Part shown: in pieces, positions 42,285 to 51,932 of the stretch
Layout: every line of letters begins with the position of its first letter
Position numbering within the stretch: position 1 is the first letter of the stretch
NCBI GenBank assembly: GCA_964563495.1
Contig: CAZLYK010000001.1
Coordinates: 1-64,000, forward strand
Source: CAZLYK01 sp964563495
GTDB lineage: Bacteria > Acidobacteriota > Blastocatellia > RBC074
Reading direction: 5' to 3'
Length of the DNA: 64,000 nucleotides
Position numbers and translations under genes: made by a program
The notes under the pieces: generated by a model
What the model was told of the DNA's origin: nothing
Seen by the model: the letters and a program-made list of their open reading frames with translations, nothing else
Databases searched by the model: none

Positions 42285-42968
42285 ATGAATCCGACCTTAC
42301 AAACAGAGAACCTGAAGATGATTTATCACGTGGGCAAAGTCGATGTCCACGCGCTTCGCGGCGTCAATCTGTCAGTCGCCGCCGGTGAGCTCGTCTCGAT
42401 CATGGGTCCGTCCGGATGCGGGAAATCCACCCTCCTGCACATCCTCGGCGGTCTCCTGCAACCGACCTCCGGCCGCGCGATCGTTGATGGTGAAGACCTC
42501 GCCGCCATGAGCGACGCCGCACGGACTGACCTGAGACGCCGCAAAATCGGCTTCGTCTTTCAGCGCTTCAACCTCTTCCCGACCCTCACTGCCGATGGAA
42601 ACCTTCGCCTCGCCGAACACATCCACGGCAAGGGCCGGCCTCTAATCGACGACCAAACCCGCCGCGAAGTCTTGAAGTTATTGAAATTGGAAAATAAAAT
42701 GCACCACAAACCTTTAGAGATGTCAGGCGGCGAACAACAGCGGGTCGCTATCGCCCGTGCTATCATCAATCGACCGGCAATCATTTTAGCTGACGAGCCG
42801 ACGGGTAACCTTGATTCCGAGAACTCCACCATCGTCCTGGAGATGCTCCAGCGCCTTAACCGTGAGTTTAATCAGACCATCGTCATGATCACTCACAACC
42901 CTGAGGCCGCCGCCATCGCATCTCGCATGATCGAGATGCGCGATGGCATGATCATTAGTGACCGCTGA
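42285..42968 (+). CDS. ABC transporter ATP-binding protein (LolD/MacB-type)
   Basis: 227 residues. Walker A GPSGCGKST, Q-loop FVFQRFNLFP, ABC signature MSGGEQQRVAIARAI, Walker B IILADEPTGNLD, and H-loop MITHNPE are all intact. The TGNLDSEN sequence is typical of the LolD/FtsE/MacB group. It energises the permease encoded just upstream. Cytoplasmic. Confidence 0.95.
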   Translation: MNPTLQTENLKMIYHVGKVDVHALRGVNLSVAAGELVSIMGPSGCGKSTLLHILGGLLQPTSGRAIVDGEDLAAMSDAARTDLRRRKIGFVFQRFNLFPTLTADGNLRLAEHIHGKGRPLIDDQTRREVLKLLKLENKMHHKPLEMSGGEQQRVAIARAIINRPAIILADEPTGNLDSENSTIVLEMLQRLNREFNQTIVMITHNPEAAAIASRMIEMRDGMIISDR

Positions 42969-42989
42969 AAGTTTTTTTATCAAGCAATT

Positions 42990-43388
42990 ATGAAAACTTT
43001 CTTAATTGGACTTAGGAACATACTCCTCTGGTCATATGGGCGGAGGACATGGCAATATGACATCCTGTGTTTGTTAATAATCGGGACGATCTTTCTGGTG
43101 CCGAGCCGATATTTTGGTGATCGTGACCGCTCACCGGAGCCACAGGCAAAGCCCGAGGTCCGATCGGCATCAAAGGCAGGCAAAAATAAAAATGAGGCGA
43201 GCGAGATCGAGGCGGATAATTTACGGATTTTCCTGCAAAAGCATGACTTGGAGGAATTGATCGATTCCCCTGAGGAAGCTCTAATGCTTTACCTGCGCGA
43301 TCAGCAAAAGCATGAAGTCAAGGTGACCAGGTGGGAGAAGGTCGCCGATCCGCAGGGTAGGATAGTCTACAGAGTCTGGATCGAATAA
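42990..43388 (+). CDS. Small single-pass membrane protein of unknown function
   Basis: 132 residues, unrecognised. One membrane helix (about residues 22-40, QYDILCLLIIGTIFLVPS) is preceded by a short basic segment; the rest is charged (PEPQAKPEVRSASKAGKNKN) and helical. It lies between the LolD-like ATPase and LolA on the same strand, 21 bases after the former. It could be an accessory subunit of the transporter or LolA docking factor, by position only. Confidence 0.7.
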   Translation: MKTFLIGLRNILLWSYGRRTWQYDILCLLIIGTIFLVPSRYFGDRDRSPEPQAKPEVRSASKAGKNKNEASEIEADNLRIFLQKHDLEELIDSPEEALMLYLRDQQKHEVKVTRWEKVADPQGRIVYRVWIE

Positions 43389-43447
43389 GGATTGTTTAAA
43401 GATCTCAAGCGGTTGTTTTAATAAGCCATACAGATATGGAGAAGGTA

Positions 43448-44152
43448 ATGAAGAAAATTTTGACTATATTGGCAGTCTCGGGGATATTGCTTCTGATCAA
43501 TGGGGCAAGCCGAGTCAGCGCCAATACCACGCCCCAACTATTGCCGGGTATTCTCAACAAGATGGAGAGTGCGCATCAGGGTTTGAAGACCCTCAAAGCC
43601 GAGTTGGTTCAGCAGAAGACCAACTCTCAGATCGGGATCACCGACACCGAATACGGGGGTCTGCTCTACAAACCCGGCGCCGGCGGCGCCAAAGGAAAGT
43701 TGCGGATCGATTACGTCAAGCCGACCAAGGACATCATCGCGGTGATCGGTGAAAACGTGACCTATTATCAACCGCGCATCAACCAGGTCTTTAAGTCGTC
43801 GCTGGCGAAAGCCTCGAAGGGCAAGGTCAACGGCTATGCCCAACTGGTGGGCCTCGACGGGTCGCTCAAGGCACTGGCGGGCAATTACAACATCGATTTC
43901 GTCAAAGACGAGATGATCAACGGGCAGATCACCACCCTGCTCCGCCTGACGCCGAAATCGAGCAGCCAGTTCGCAAGCATCGACATCTGGGTCAACCAGC
44001 AAAACTGGTTGCCCGCCCAGTGGAAGCTGATTGAACGCAACGGCGACTACACCGTCGTCACACTCAAAAACACACAGTTGAACGCCAGCATCCCCGACAC
44101 AGCGTTCAACGTAACCATTCCCAGCGGCGTCAGAGTCGTCGACAAAATCTAA
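43448..44152 (+). CDS. lolA: Outer-membrane lipoprotein carrier protein LolA
   Basis: 234 residues. The ATG at 43448 follows GGAGAAGG; signal peptide MKKILTILAVSGILLLI cleaved after SAN. The mature part begins LLPGILNKMESAHQGLKTLK, then GLLYKPGAGGAKGKLRIDYV and DIIAVIGENVTYYQP, the family pattern. Periplasmic chaperone that carries lipoproteins from the LolCDE complex to the outer membrane. It sits with a LolD-like ATPase, an FtsX-type permease and an outer-membrane-type lipoprotein. A terminator-like hairpin follows. Confidence 0.88.
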   Translation: MKKILTILAVSGILLLINGASRVSANTTPQLLPGILNKMESAHQGLKTLKAELVQQKTNSQIGITDTEYGGLLYKPGAGGAKGKLRIDYVKPTKDIIAVIGENVTYYQPRINQVFKSSLAKASKGKVNGYAQLVGLDGSLKALAGNYNIDFVKDEMINGQITTLLRLTPKSSSQFASIDIWVNQQNWLPAQWKLIERNGDYTVVTLKNTQLNASIPDTAFNVTIPSGVRVVDKI

Positions 44153-44203
44153 TCATATAAAGACGGCCGGGCAAAGATCTTGACTGATTGAACAACGGTT
44201 GCG

Positions 44204-44236
44204 AAGAGGGACGAGCGAAACAAACTCGTCCTTCTT
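44204..44236 (+). terminator. Hairpin after lolA, probable terminator
   Basis: AAGAGGGACGAG pairs with CTCGTCCTTCTT across 9 bases. It is followed by a modest T-rich stretch and lies 51 bases past the lolA stop, before the radical SAM gene. Confidence 0.5.
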
Positions 44237-44313
44237 CGTTAAGAAGCGGCGCCTCAACCACGAGACAGATCAGGAGGGCAGGCACACTCGACGCGTGCCT
44301 GGGCTGAATAACC

Positions 44314-45357
44314 ATGAAAGATCTCAGCAGCAGCAAAGCGAGCAGACTTGCGCGTGAAGCCAGGCTCGTAGCCAAAGGTCTGGCTTCGACCGAACACCCG
44401 ATTCTAGCCCACGTGATTCCGATGAGACGTTGCAATCTGGCCTGTGGATATTGCAACGAGTACGACAAAGTCTCTGAGCCTGTGCCGATGGAGGAGATGA
44501 AACGGCGGCTCGATCGGCTAGCCTCGTTCGGCACTGCGGCGATCACCATCAGCGGCGGAGAGCCGATGCTCCACCCGCAGATCTTCGAGATCATCTCGCA
44601 GATTCGCTCCCACGGCATGATCGCCGGCTTGATCAGCAATGGTTATTACATGACCAGAGCGAATATCGAAAAGCTGAATCGGGCCGGGCTCGAGTATCTG
44701 CAGATCAGCATCGACAACGTCAATCCCGACAAGGTCTCGCAGAAGAGTCTCAAGGTGATCGATCGTTACCTCGGCTTCCTTTCCGAGTATGCGAAGTTCC
44801 ACATCAACATCAACTCGGTGATCGGAGGCGGGATCAAGAATCCCGAAGATGCGCTGATCGTCGCGCGCCGGGCAGTCGAGCTCGGGTTCGGCTCTACGCT
44901 CGGCATCATCCACGACCATAGCGGTCAGCTCAAACCCCTGAGCGGCACCGAAGAAAAGGTCTACCGGGAACTGCGCCGGTTCGGCAAGAAGAAGTTTGGG
45001 TGGCTCAACAGTTTTCAGGACGACCTGGCATACGGCCGCCCTCACAATTGGCGATGCCGCGCCGGCGCGCGCTACCTTTACATTTGTGAAGAAGGGCTGG
45101 TCCACTACTGCTCACAGCAGCGCGGCTACCCCGGCATCCCGCTCGCCGAATACACTCGCGAGCATATCGAACACGAATTCAATACCGAAAAACCCTGCGC
45201 CAAGTTCTGCACCATCGCCTGCGCACAACAGGTCGCCATGCTCGATAACTGGCGTGCGCCTCAGAATGCCTTCGATCTCCCTGAGGAGGTCTTCATGCCA
45301 AAGAAAGCCGGCCATCGCGGCGAGGTCGCGGACGAAATCGTGAGAGCCGAATCCTGA
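44314..45357 (+). CDS. Radical SAM enzyme of unknown function
   Basis: 347 residues. The Fe-S motif is CNLACGYC (Cys40, Cys44, Cys47), preceded by PILAHVIPMRR; ITISGGEPMLHP is the SAM-binding GGE motif. The C-terminal region has further cysteines (WRCRAGARYLYICEEGLVHYC, PCAKFCTIACAQQ) like the auxiliary cluster of SPASM-type enzymes. Substrate unknown. The C-terminus ends three bases before palindrome copy 9. Neighbours do not indicate a pathway. Confidence 0.88.
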   Translation: MKDLSSSKASRLAREARLVAKGLASTEHPILAHVIPMRRCNLACGYCNEYDKVSEPVPMEEMKRRLDRLASFGTAAITISGGEPMLHPQIFEIISQIRSHGMIAGLISNGYYMTRANIEKLNRAGLEYLQISIDNVNPDKVSQKSLKVIDRYLGFLSEYAKFHININSVIGGGIKNPEDALIVARRAVELGFGSTLGIIHDHSGQLKPLSGTEEKVYRELRRFGKKKFGWLNSFQDDLAYGRPHNWRCRAGARYLYICEEGLVHYCSQQRGYPGIPLAEYTREHIEHEFNTEKPCAKFCTIACAQQVAMLDNWRAPQNAFDLPEEVFMPKKAGHRGEVADEIVRAES

Positions 45358-45492
45358 ATAATAGACAGGATAGACAGGATTTCTGCAGGATTGAACAAGA
45401 TGATTGAGGGAGGTGTGACTGTAGTTAACCCTAAGCCTTCTTTCCCTAAATGATCTTGTTCAATCCTGCAAAAATCCTGTCAATCCTGTCTA

Positions 45493-45495
<3 letters not shown>
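45357..45495. repeat. Interspersed palindromic repeat, copy 9
   Basis: AATAATAGACAGGATAGACAG on the left mirrors CAATCCTGTCTATTAT at the right, with a 45-base unpaired core. It separates two convergent genes, radical SAM and pyruvate kinase, touching both stop codons. Confidence 0.88.
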
Positions 45496-46920
<1,425 letters not shown>

Positions 46921-46936
46921 CGCGCTTTTTGTCGAG

Positions 46937-47047
46937 AAAAAATAGACAGGATCGACAAGATTTTCACCGGATTAAACAGGATTGAAGACAAAGGTTGGAA
47001 GTAATCCTGTTTAATCCGGTGAAAATCTTGTCGATCCTGTCTATTTT
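46937..47047. repeat. Interspersed palindromic repeat, copy 10
   Basis: AAAAAATAGACAGGATCGAC on the left mirrors GTCGATCCTGTCTATTTTT on the right. Inner units ACAAGATTTTCACCGG and its mirror match each other but not other copies. It lies between pyk and the TlpA-like gene; its TAG is that gene's stop codon. Confidence 0.9.
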
Positions 47048-47628
47048 TCCAGCTCGCGTTTGATGGTCGAGGTCAGTTCTGCATCGACGTTCGGATCGTG
47101 ACCGCTGAAATGAGCCACCAATCTACCATCACGCCCGTAGACCAGCGTCTGCGGAACCGAGACGTCATTCGAATCGACGAAATCGGCAAAGACGGGGTCT
47201 TTGACCATTCCCACCGGATAAGTGATCTGGTATTCCTTCATGAATTGCGCGACACGGTCGGGCGTGGATTCTGAATCCTGCACGGCCAGGCCGATGATCT
47301 GCAATCCCTGCCGGCTCTCGGCCTCTCCGAACCTGGCCAAAGTCGGAACGTGGCGTTTTGAATGGCCGCACCAGACCGCGAAGAAATCCAGGACGACGAC
47401 CTGCCCGCGCAGATCGGCGAGGGTGAATTGACGCCCATCGAGCGTGCGCAGTTGATGACGCGCCAGAGAATCTTTCGGCAATTTCCCGATCTTCGCTCTG
47501 GCGTCGGCGTTGTCACCGGAAAAGAGCGCGATTAACCCAAGGCCGATCCCGGCCAAAAGCGTCAATAAGATCGCCCGCAGCGGGAAAGACCGCGGTGAGA
47601 ATCGACGACCAGGTGTGCGTCTGTGCAT
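47041..47628 (-). CDS. Thioredoxin-like TlpA/ResA-family protein with CGHS active site
   Basis: 195 residues; GAGGT precedes the ATG. An N-terminal helix (ILLTLLAGIGLGLIALF) anchors it in the membrane. The thioredoxin fold has VVVLDFFAVWCGHSKRHVP: the first active-site Cys87 is present but the second is Ser90, so this protein cannot form the usual intramolecular disulfide. It would act as a monothiol, or a chaperone. The stop TAG belongs to palindrome copy 10. It is one of three thioredoxin-like genes in a row. Confidence 0.85.
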   Translation of the reverse strand: MHRRTPGRRFSPRSFPLRAILLTLLAGIGLGLIALFSGDNADARAKIGKLPKDSLARHQLRTLDGRQFTLADLRGQVVVLDFFAVWCGHSKRHVPTLARFGEAESRQGLQIIGLAVQDSESTPDRVAQFMKEYQITYPVGMVKDPVFADFVDSNDVSVPQTLVYGRDGRLVAHFSGHDPNVDAELTSTIKRELEK

Positions 47629-47662
47629 AGTTTTACTACCTCAATTGTTGGTCTATCCGAAA

Positions 47663-48346
47663 TCAGACCTGTTTGGTTTTACGGGGGCTGGGCTTGCTGC
47701 TCGCCTTGCTGCCCGGCTTGACCGTGGGGAGCTTGGCAAGCTGGGTCTCGATCGCCTGGCGCATCCTCTTTTCAACCTCATTATTCCATCCGATCTCGCG
47801 GAGAGCCATCTTTCCGTCCGGGCCGAAGAGGATCATTTGCGGGACGCCGTGGTTCTTGCTGTCGGCGTAGTATGCGATGATCTCGGTGGTCACGAATCCG
47901 ACCGGATAAGCGATCTTGGCGTTCTTCATGAAGGTCTTGACGTCTTCGACCTTGTCCTGCGGATCGGTGGCCAGGCCGAGCACCGTAAATCCGCGCTGGC
48001 GATACTGATTGTAGATCTCGGCCATATGAGGGGCGTGCTCCTGGCAGTGGGAGCATTGTGACCAGAACATATCGAGCAGGGCGACCCGCCCGCGCAGGCT
48101 CGAGAGCCTCATCTCAGCCCGGCCGGCTCCCCCAGGCGTCATAGGATTTGAGACCATCTTGATGAACATATCCGGGGTATCTCCGGTTCCATCGCCGGTT
48201 GGCAGCTCAGGCACGTCGTAGATTCCCAGACGCGGCGCCGCGGCCAGGGTCACAAAAACCAGTACGCAACTGAGGGCCAGAGAGCGGACCACCAGGCCGG
48301 GTTTCAATCCCTTGGCGCGCTTCGGGTTGAAGAAGTTTAGTGACAT
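47663..48346 (-). CDS. Thioredoxin-like protein with CSHC active site
   Basis: 227 residues; ATG at 48346 preceded by GAGGAAAG. An N-terminal anchor (LVVRSLALSCVLVFVTLAAA) is followed by a thioredoxin fold with the redox motif QCSHCQEHAP (Cys98, Cys101) and the cis-Pro loop GVPQMILFG. CSHC is unusual; CxxC in TlpA/ResA is often CEPC or CPPC. The C-terminal tail is Lys/Ser-rich (PGSKASSKPSPRKTKQ). Probably a periplasmic-facing thiol-disulfide protein. Confidence 0.85.
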   Translation of the reverse strand: MSLNFFNPKRAKGLKPGLVVRSLALSCVLVFVTLAAAPRLGIYDVPELPTGDGTGDTPDMFIKMVSNPMTPGGAGRAEMRLSSLRGRVALLDMFWSQCSHCQEHAPHMAEIYNQYRQRGFTVLGLATDPQDKVEDVKTFMKNAKIAYPVGFVTTEIIAYYADSKNHGVPQMILFGPDGKMALREIGWNNEVEKRMRQAIETQLAKLPTVKPGSKASSKPSPRKTKQV

Positions 48347-48389
48347 AACAATCTTTCCTCGCAGTTCTAAATACTTTGTCAATTAAATC

Positions 48390-49049
48390 TCACCGTGAGG
48401 CGGTATTCAAAGCCAGTTCCCGGGTCACGACTTTTTCCAGATACGGCAATCCGTGCTGCGGGCTGTCGCCGATCAGGTGCTCGACCACACGACCCTCGCG
48501 CGAAAGAATGAAGAGCTGCGGGATCGGCGGCGCCCCCGATTCATCTTCCGTCCCTCGCAGAAAAGCCCCGGAGACCCAGTTGTTCGCGTAACCGATGGTG
48601 TAATTGATACCGACTCGTTTGATGAATTCCTCGACCTTCGACTGATCGGATTTTTCGTCCGAGGTCAGGCCAATCACTTCCAGCCCCTGATCGCGATAGC
48701 GTTTGCTGAGCTCGGCCAGCTGAGGCGCCTGCCTGACACACGGCGGACAATAGGTCGCCCAGAAATCCACCATGACCACCTTGCCCTTGAAATCATCCAG
48801 CCTGAAAATACTGCCGTCGAGCCTCGTAATCGGAACGTCAAGGGTGTCCTTGATGGCGGTTTCGTTCTTAACCGCGCCCGGCCCGCTGCCCGCGGCCAGA
48901 GCCCCCTCGGAAGCCCTCTCCAAAGGCTGCGGAGGCGCAGCCATGTTGCAGGCCAGCGCAGAGAGGGCGGCCATGAAAACGACCGCCCTGGCAAAAAAGA
49001 CGAAACCCCGGACGGCGTTCTGATGATGATTATTCTGGTTTTTGCTCAT
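48390..49049 (-). CDS. Lipoprotein-type thioredoxin-like protein (TlpA/ResA, CPPC)
   Basis: 219 residues. Signal peptide with lipobox LSALAC (Cys34). Thioredoxin fold: VVMVDFWATYCPPCVRQAP (Cys101, Cys104) and IGLTSDEKSDQSKVEEF, then cis-Pro loop APPIPQLFIL. The arrangement is that of reducing thiol-disulfide oxidoreductases in cytochrome c maturation. It overlaps the yacG gene upstream by 20 bases, so both are co-expressed. First of three thioredoxin-like genes. Confidence 0.88.
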   Translation of the reverse strand: MSKNQNNHHQNAVRGFVFFARAVVFMAALSALACNMAAPPQPLERASEGALAAGSGPGAVKNETAIKDTLDVPITRLDGSIFRLDDFKGKVVMVDFWATYCPPCVRQAPQLAELSKRYRDQGLEVIGLTSDEKSDQSKVEEFIKRVGINYTIGYANNWVSGAFLRGTEDESGAPPIPQLFILSREGRVVEHLIGDSPQHGLPYLEKVVTRELALNTASR

Positions 49050-49233
49050 CTGAATTAAAGTCGCGATCGAAATCCGCGGTCAAGCCGTCCGGCGTCTCAG
49101 CCAGAGGCACACGATAATCCTCGGTCGCCCAGCGGCCCAAATCGATCAGCTGGCACCTCTCCGAACAGAAAGGCCGCCATTGATTGTCATCCCAGGTCGT
49201 CTCACGACGACAAATCGGACATTTATGAATCAT
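49030..49233 (-). CDS. yacG: DNA gyrase inhibitor / zinc-binding protein YacG
   Basis: 67 residues. HKCPICRRETTW and PFCSERCQLIDLGRW give a four-Cys zinc site (C5, C8, C23, C27) with the WxxED(Y)xVP ending typical of YacG. In E. coli the protein inhibits DNA gyrase. The start MIHKCPIC is chosen; a TTG four codons upstream would be alternative. It overlaps the start of the downstream thioredoxin-like gene. Confidence 0.88.
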   Translation of the reverse strand: MIHKCPICRRETTWDDNQWRPFCSERCQLIDLGRWATEDYRVPLAETPDGLTADFDRDFNSDEQKPE

Positions 49234-49265
49234 ATCAGGCAACAACGAGAATACTTATCATACCA

Positions 49266-49359
49266 AAAAAATAGACAGGATTAACAGGATTGCTGCAGGA
49301 TTTGACAAGAGATAATCTTGTTTCAGCCTGCAAAAATCCGGTTAATCCTGTCTATTTTT
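49266..49359. repeat. Interspersed palindromic repeat, copy 11
   Basis: AAAAATAGACAGGATTAACAG on the left mirrors GTTAATCCTGTCTATTTTT on the right. It lies between the nitrilase and yacG genes, both minus strand, 11 bases after the nitrilase stop. Confidence 0.88.
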
Positions 49360-49370
49360 CCGGCGGGTTA

Positions 49371-50519
49371 TTATTTCAATTCGTGAATCTCGGATTCGTA
49401 GCCGGACGAATTGACGGTTTTGATGACCCGGAAAGCATGCGCCGAATCGGTCCCGGAGGGCGCCAGGACCTCGGTGCCGGTTGGCAGCAGGATCTCCTGT
49501 TTGTCGGGGAGAACCAGATCATTTCGTTGCGACAAATCGACCCGGCTTTCGGTCGTGATCATGAGGCTCCGGCTCTCTTCTTTTTCGGCCGCGCCTTTGA
49601 AGCGAAAATCGAAGAGGTCCGGCCGATTGAAGTGGCCGGTCACGTCGAGCGTCAGGCTCTCTTCCCGTATCCGATCGAGATTGATCCGCGCCAGGATGAT
49701 GACCTCAGAACCGAAGGCCGGACCGGCGACATAGAGCCCGTCGGGTCCGATCACTGCGCTTCCGCCGTTGAGAATGAATTCGCTGTCATCACCGCCCAGA
49801 TCGACAACCGATTCCAGTTCACGTGGGAGGTCGCTGCGGCGCATGATGCCGCCCGCGGCAACGACGAAGCAGCGGCCTTCGAATGCGTAATGGCGACTGG
49901 CGATCTGGTGCATCTCCTTGACCGAGGGCCAGAGCGCGACGTGGATGTCCTCGCCGGCGGCGTGGAGGTTCTGCCGGACGAGCGGCATCCAGTGTTCCCA
50001 GCAGATCAGTCCGCCGACGCGACCGACCGGCGTCTCAACCACACGCAGACCCCGTCCGTCTCCCTGCCCCCAGATCAGACGTTCGTTGAAAGTCGGCATC
50101 AATTTGCGGTGGCAATTGAGCAGATCCCCCGCCGGTCCGAAAGTGAGAATCGAATTGTAAAGCGTACCGCGCCCGGCGCCCTCACCGACCCGCTCATGAA
50201 TTCCCACGACGAGTGTCAGGTTATGCTTGCGCGCCGCTTCGCCCAGAGCTTCAGTCGCCGGGCCCGGCACGACCACGCTGTTCTCGAGCAGCTGCGCATA
50301 GAGCCGCTTCATCGGCTGATGATCCCAGACGGCGACATCTCGACAGATGTCGAGCCAGGCCGGATATCCGGGCAGCCAGGACTCCGGAAAGACCACCAGC
50401 TGCGCGCGCCGCTTGGCGGCCTCGCCGATCAGATCGAGCGCGCGGGCTAGACTTCGTTCCAGATTAAGGTAAATTGGTGCTGCCTGGACAGCAGCAACGA
50501 CGGCAACAGTTGGAGGCAT
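49371..50519 (-). CDS. Nitrilase-family carbon-nitrogen hydrolase
   Basis: 382 residues. Catalytic triad Glu46 (LVVFPESW), Lys139 (LLNCHRKLMPT) and Cys173 (GLICWEHW) fits the nitrilase superfamily; the sequence CWEHWMPL is typical of true nitrilases. GAGGAAAAA precedes the ATG. The C-terminal 80 residues after DVTGHFNRPDLFDF are a beta-rich extension not seen in standard nitrilases of 300-330 residues. Substrate unknown. Confidence 0.9.
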   Translation of the reverse strand: MPPTVAVVAAVQAAPIYLNLERSLARALDLIGEAAKRRAQLVVFPESWLPGYPAWLDICRDVAVWDHQPMKRLYAQLLENSVVVPGPATEALGEAARKHNLTLVVGIHERVGEGAGRGTLYNSILTFGPAGDLLNCHRKLMPTFNERLIWGQGDGRGLRVVETPVGRVGGLICWEHWMPLVRQNLHAAGEDIHVALWPSVKEMHQIASRHYAFEGRCFVVAAGGIMRRSDLPRELESVVDLGGDDSEFILNGGSAVIGPDGLYVAGPAFGSEVIILARINLDRIREESLTLDVTGHFNRPDLFDFRFKGAAEKEESRSLMITTESRVDLSQRNDLVLPDKQEILLPTGTEVLAPSGTDSAHAFRVIKTVNSSGYESEIHELK

Positions 50520-50785
50520 GATATTTTTCCTCGTCTTCCTGGGGACGGTGTCAGAGATTTCAAGACGCAGCACATCGGTCGTGAGCAACGTCGGGCTGGG
50601 GCACCATGGACCAGAGCGCTCTCGATTTAAGGCAAGAATAAGGCTGGCTTACGCAAGAATAGCCTTTGAAAACCACCAGCCGGGGGCCAAATCATAACGG
50701 TGGGGCCTTTATTCAATATCACTCCGGCTAAAATTTCGCAACTGTAAATTTGACAAATGAAAAATCACGAGGTCACGGCAAACTG

Positions 50786-51193
50786 ATGGAAGACAAAGAC
50801 AAACAGAGAGAGAGAGCCGACCAGACGGCGTTCGGCAAACTTCTCGGGATCGAGGCCCTGGAGTTCGAGCACGGCCGCGTCCTGCTCCGCCTGCCCTTTT
50901 CCGAGAAATTGCTTCAATCGCTCGGACGCATGCACGGCGGCGTGATCTTCAGCCTGGCCGATCACGCCTCGGGCGCGGCGGCCTATTCGACCTTGGAACA
51001 ACACGAACGCGCCGCAACGCTCGAGATGAAGATCAACTTTATCGCCGCCGTTCACGACGAGGATTGTCTGGCCGAGGCGCGCGTCGTTCATAGAGGCCGC
51101 ACCAGTATCATCGTCGAATCGGATGTCAAAACCGCGGAAGGTCGCCTGGTCGCCAAAACTCTCGCCACCTTTATCGTCCTCAAACACAAATAG
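50786..51193 (+). CDS. PaaI-type hotdog-fold thioesterase
   Basis: 135 residues. A hotdog fold with FGKLLGIEALEFEHGRV, the MHGGVIFSLADHASGAAAYS active-site helix and AATLEMKINFIAAV. The family hydrolyses aromatic or fatty acyl-CoA thioesters. The ATG at 50786 is preceded at a distance by GAGGT; a TTG 12 codons upstream is less likely. Cytoplasmic. No pathway genes adjoin it. Confidence 0.85.
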   Translation: MEDKDKQRERADQTAFGKLLGIEALEFEHGRVLLRLPFSEKLLQSLGRMHGGVIFSLADHASGAAAYSTLEQHERAATLEMKINFIAAVHDEDCLAEARVVHRGRTSIIVESDVKTAEGRLVAKTLATFIVLKHK

Positions 51194-51932
51194 ACGCACC
51201 AAAACGTCAATCCGGGCTCACCGATTGGTATGAGATTGGGCTGGGGAGCCCGATTAAAACACTCTGAGCCAGTCAAATAAACCAAGTAACTACTATATTT
51301 AGCCTCTCTTCCGGGCGCTTCGCCAATCCTGGCACGGTGCTTGTGTTAGCTTTGGGCGGGAACGATATCGAGATCGGCGCGTGGAGGAGAGCAAGGGGGT
51401 ATTTCGGAGCTGCAGGTCGTCTGCGTGTCTTTGAAATTCTCTGAAGCGCGTCCGTACAATTTCCCGGCAACCGCTCGCAGGTTGAGCAGGGAAAGCAGGC
51501 GTCGCGCGGCGGACGTAAAGGGGGCTGAAAGAGATCACTTTCAGCGTTTGCCGCGCGGCGCTTTTGACTTTAGAAATTGATTGAATTTAAGAACCTGAGC
51601 AGAGAATCTAGAAATTTGTACTAAATCCGAAAATTTGAATCCCGGATCGTCCCAAATCCAACGAAATCAGCAAAATAAGATCCCGCCAGTAATTCCTAAA
51701 CACGACTATCTAAGGAACTTATCACCTTTTCAAAGATTGCCCTCAGCGAGTCTCCCTGGTTTCCAGTGTCGGCATATTTCTTGCGTTTCGATTGGAAGGT
51801 TATCAGTTGGAGTCCAAGCCACACTCCAGTTTACCAAATAGTTTGAGGGCTTTGCACAATCAACATGTGTGTCTCTTTCCGGGGATCAAAGTCAAATCGT
51901 GGCTTTGAGTGAAAAAATCAACAGGAGGATCT
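51194..51932. other. Intergenic region upstream of the TonB receptor, 739 bp
   Basis: This is the largest gap in the window. It holds two sigma54-like sites, at 51330 and 51770, and no convincing coding frame on either strand. The middle part (about 51450-51700) is featureless to me. It could contain a long leader or small RNA. Confidence 0.5.
51770..51785 (+). promoter_or_regulatory. Possible sigma54 promoter of the TonB receptor
   Basis: CGGCAT, five bases (ATTTC), TTGC, giving correct GG-to-GC spacing with two mismatches to TGGCAC-N5-TTGC. Transcription would start near 51796, 137 bases before the ATG. A second, TGGCAC-N5-TTGT, lies at 51330. Confidence 0.4.

Noticed and set aside
51299..51841. 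Small coding frames in the 739-bp gap
   Set aside because: Frames of 60-80 codons on both strands start with weak or absent ribosome-binding sites and show no recognisable sequence.
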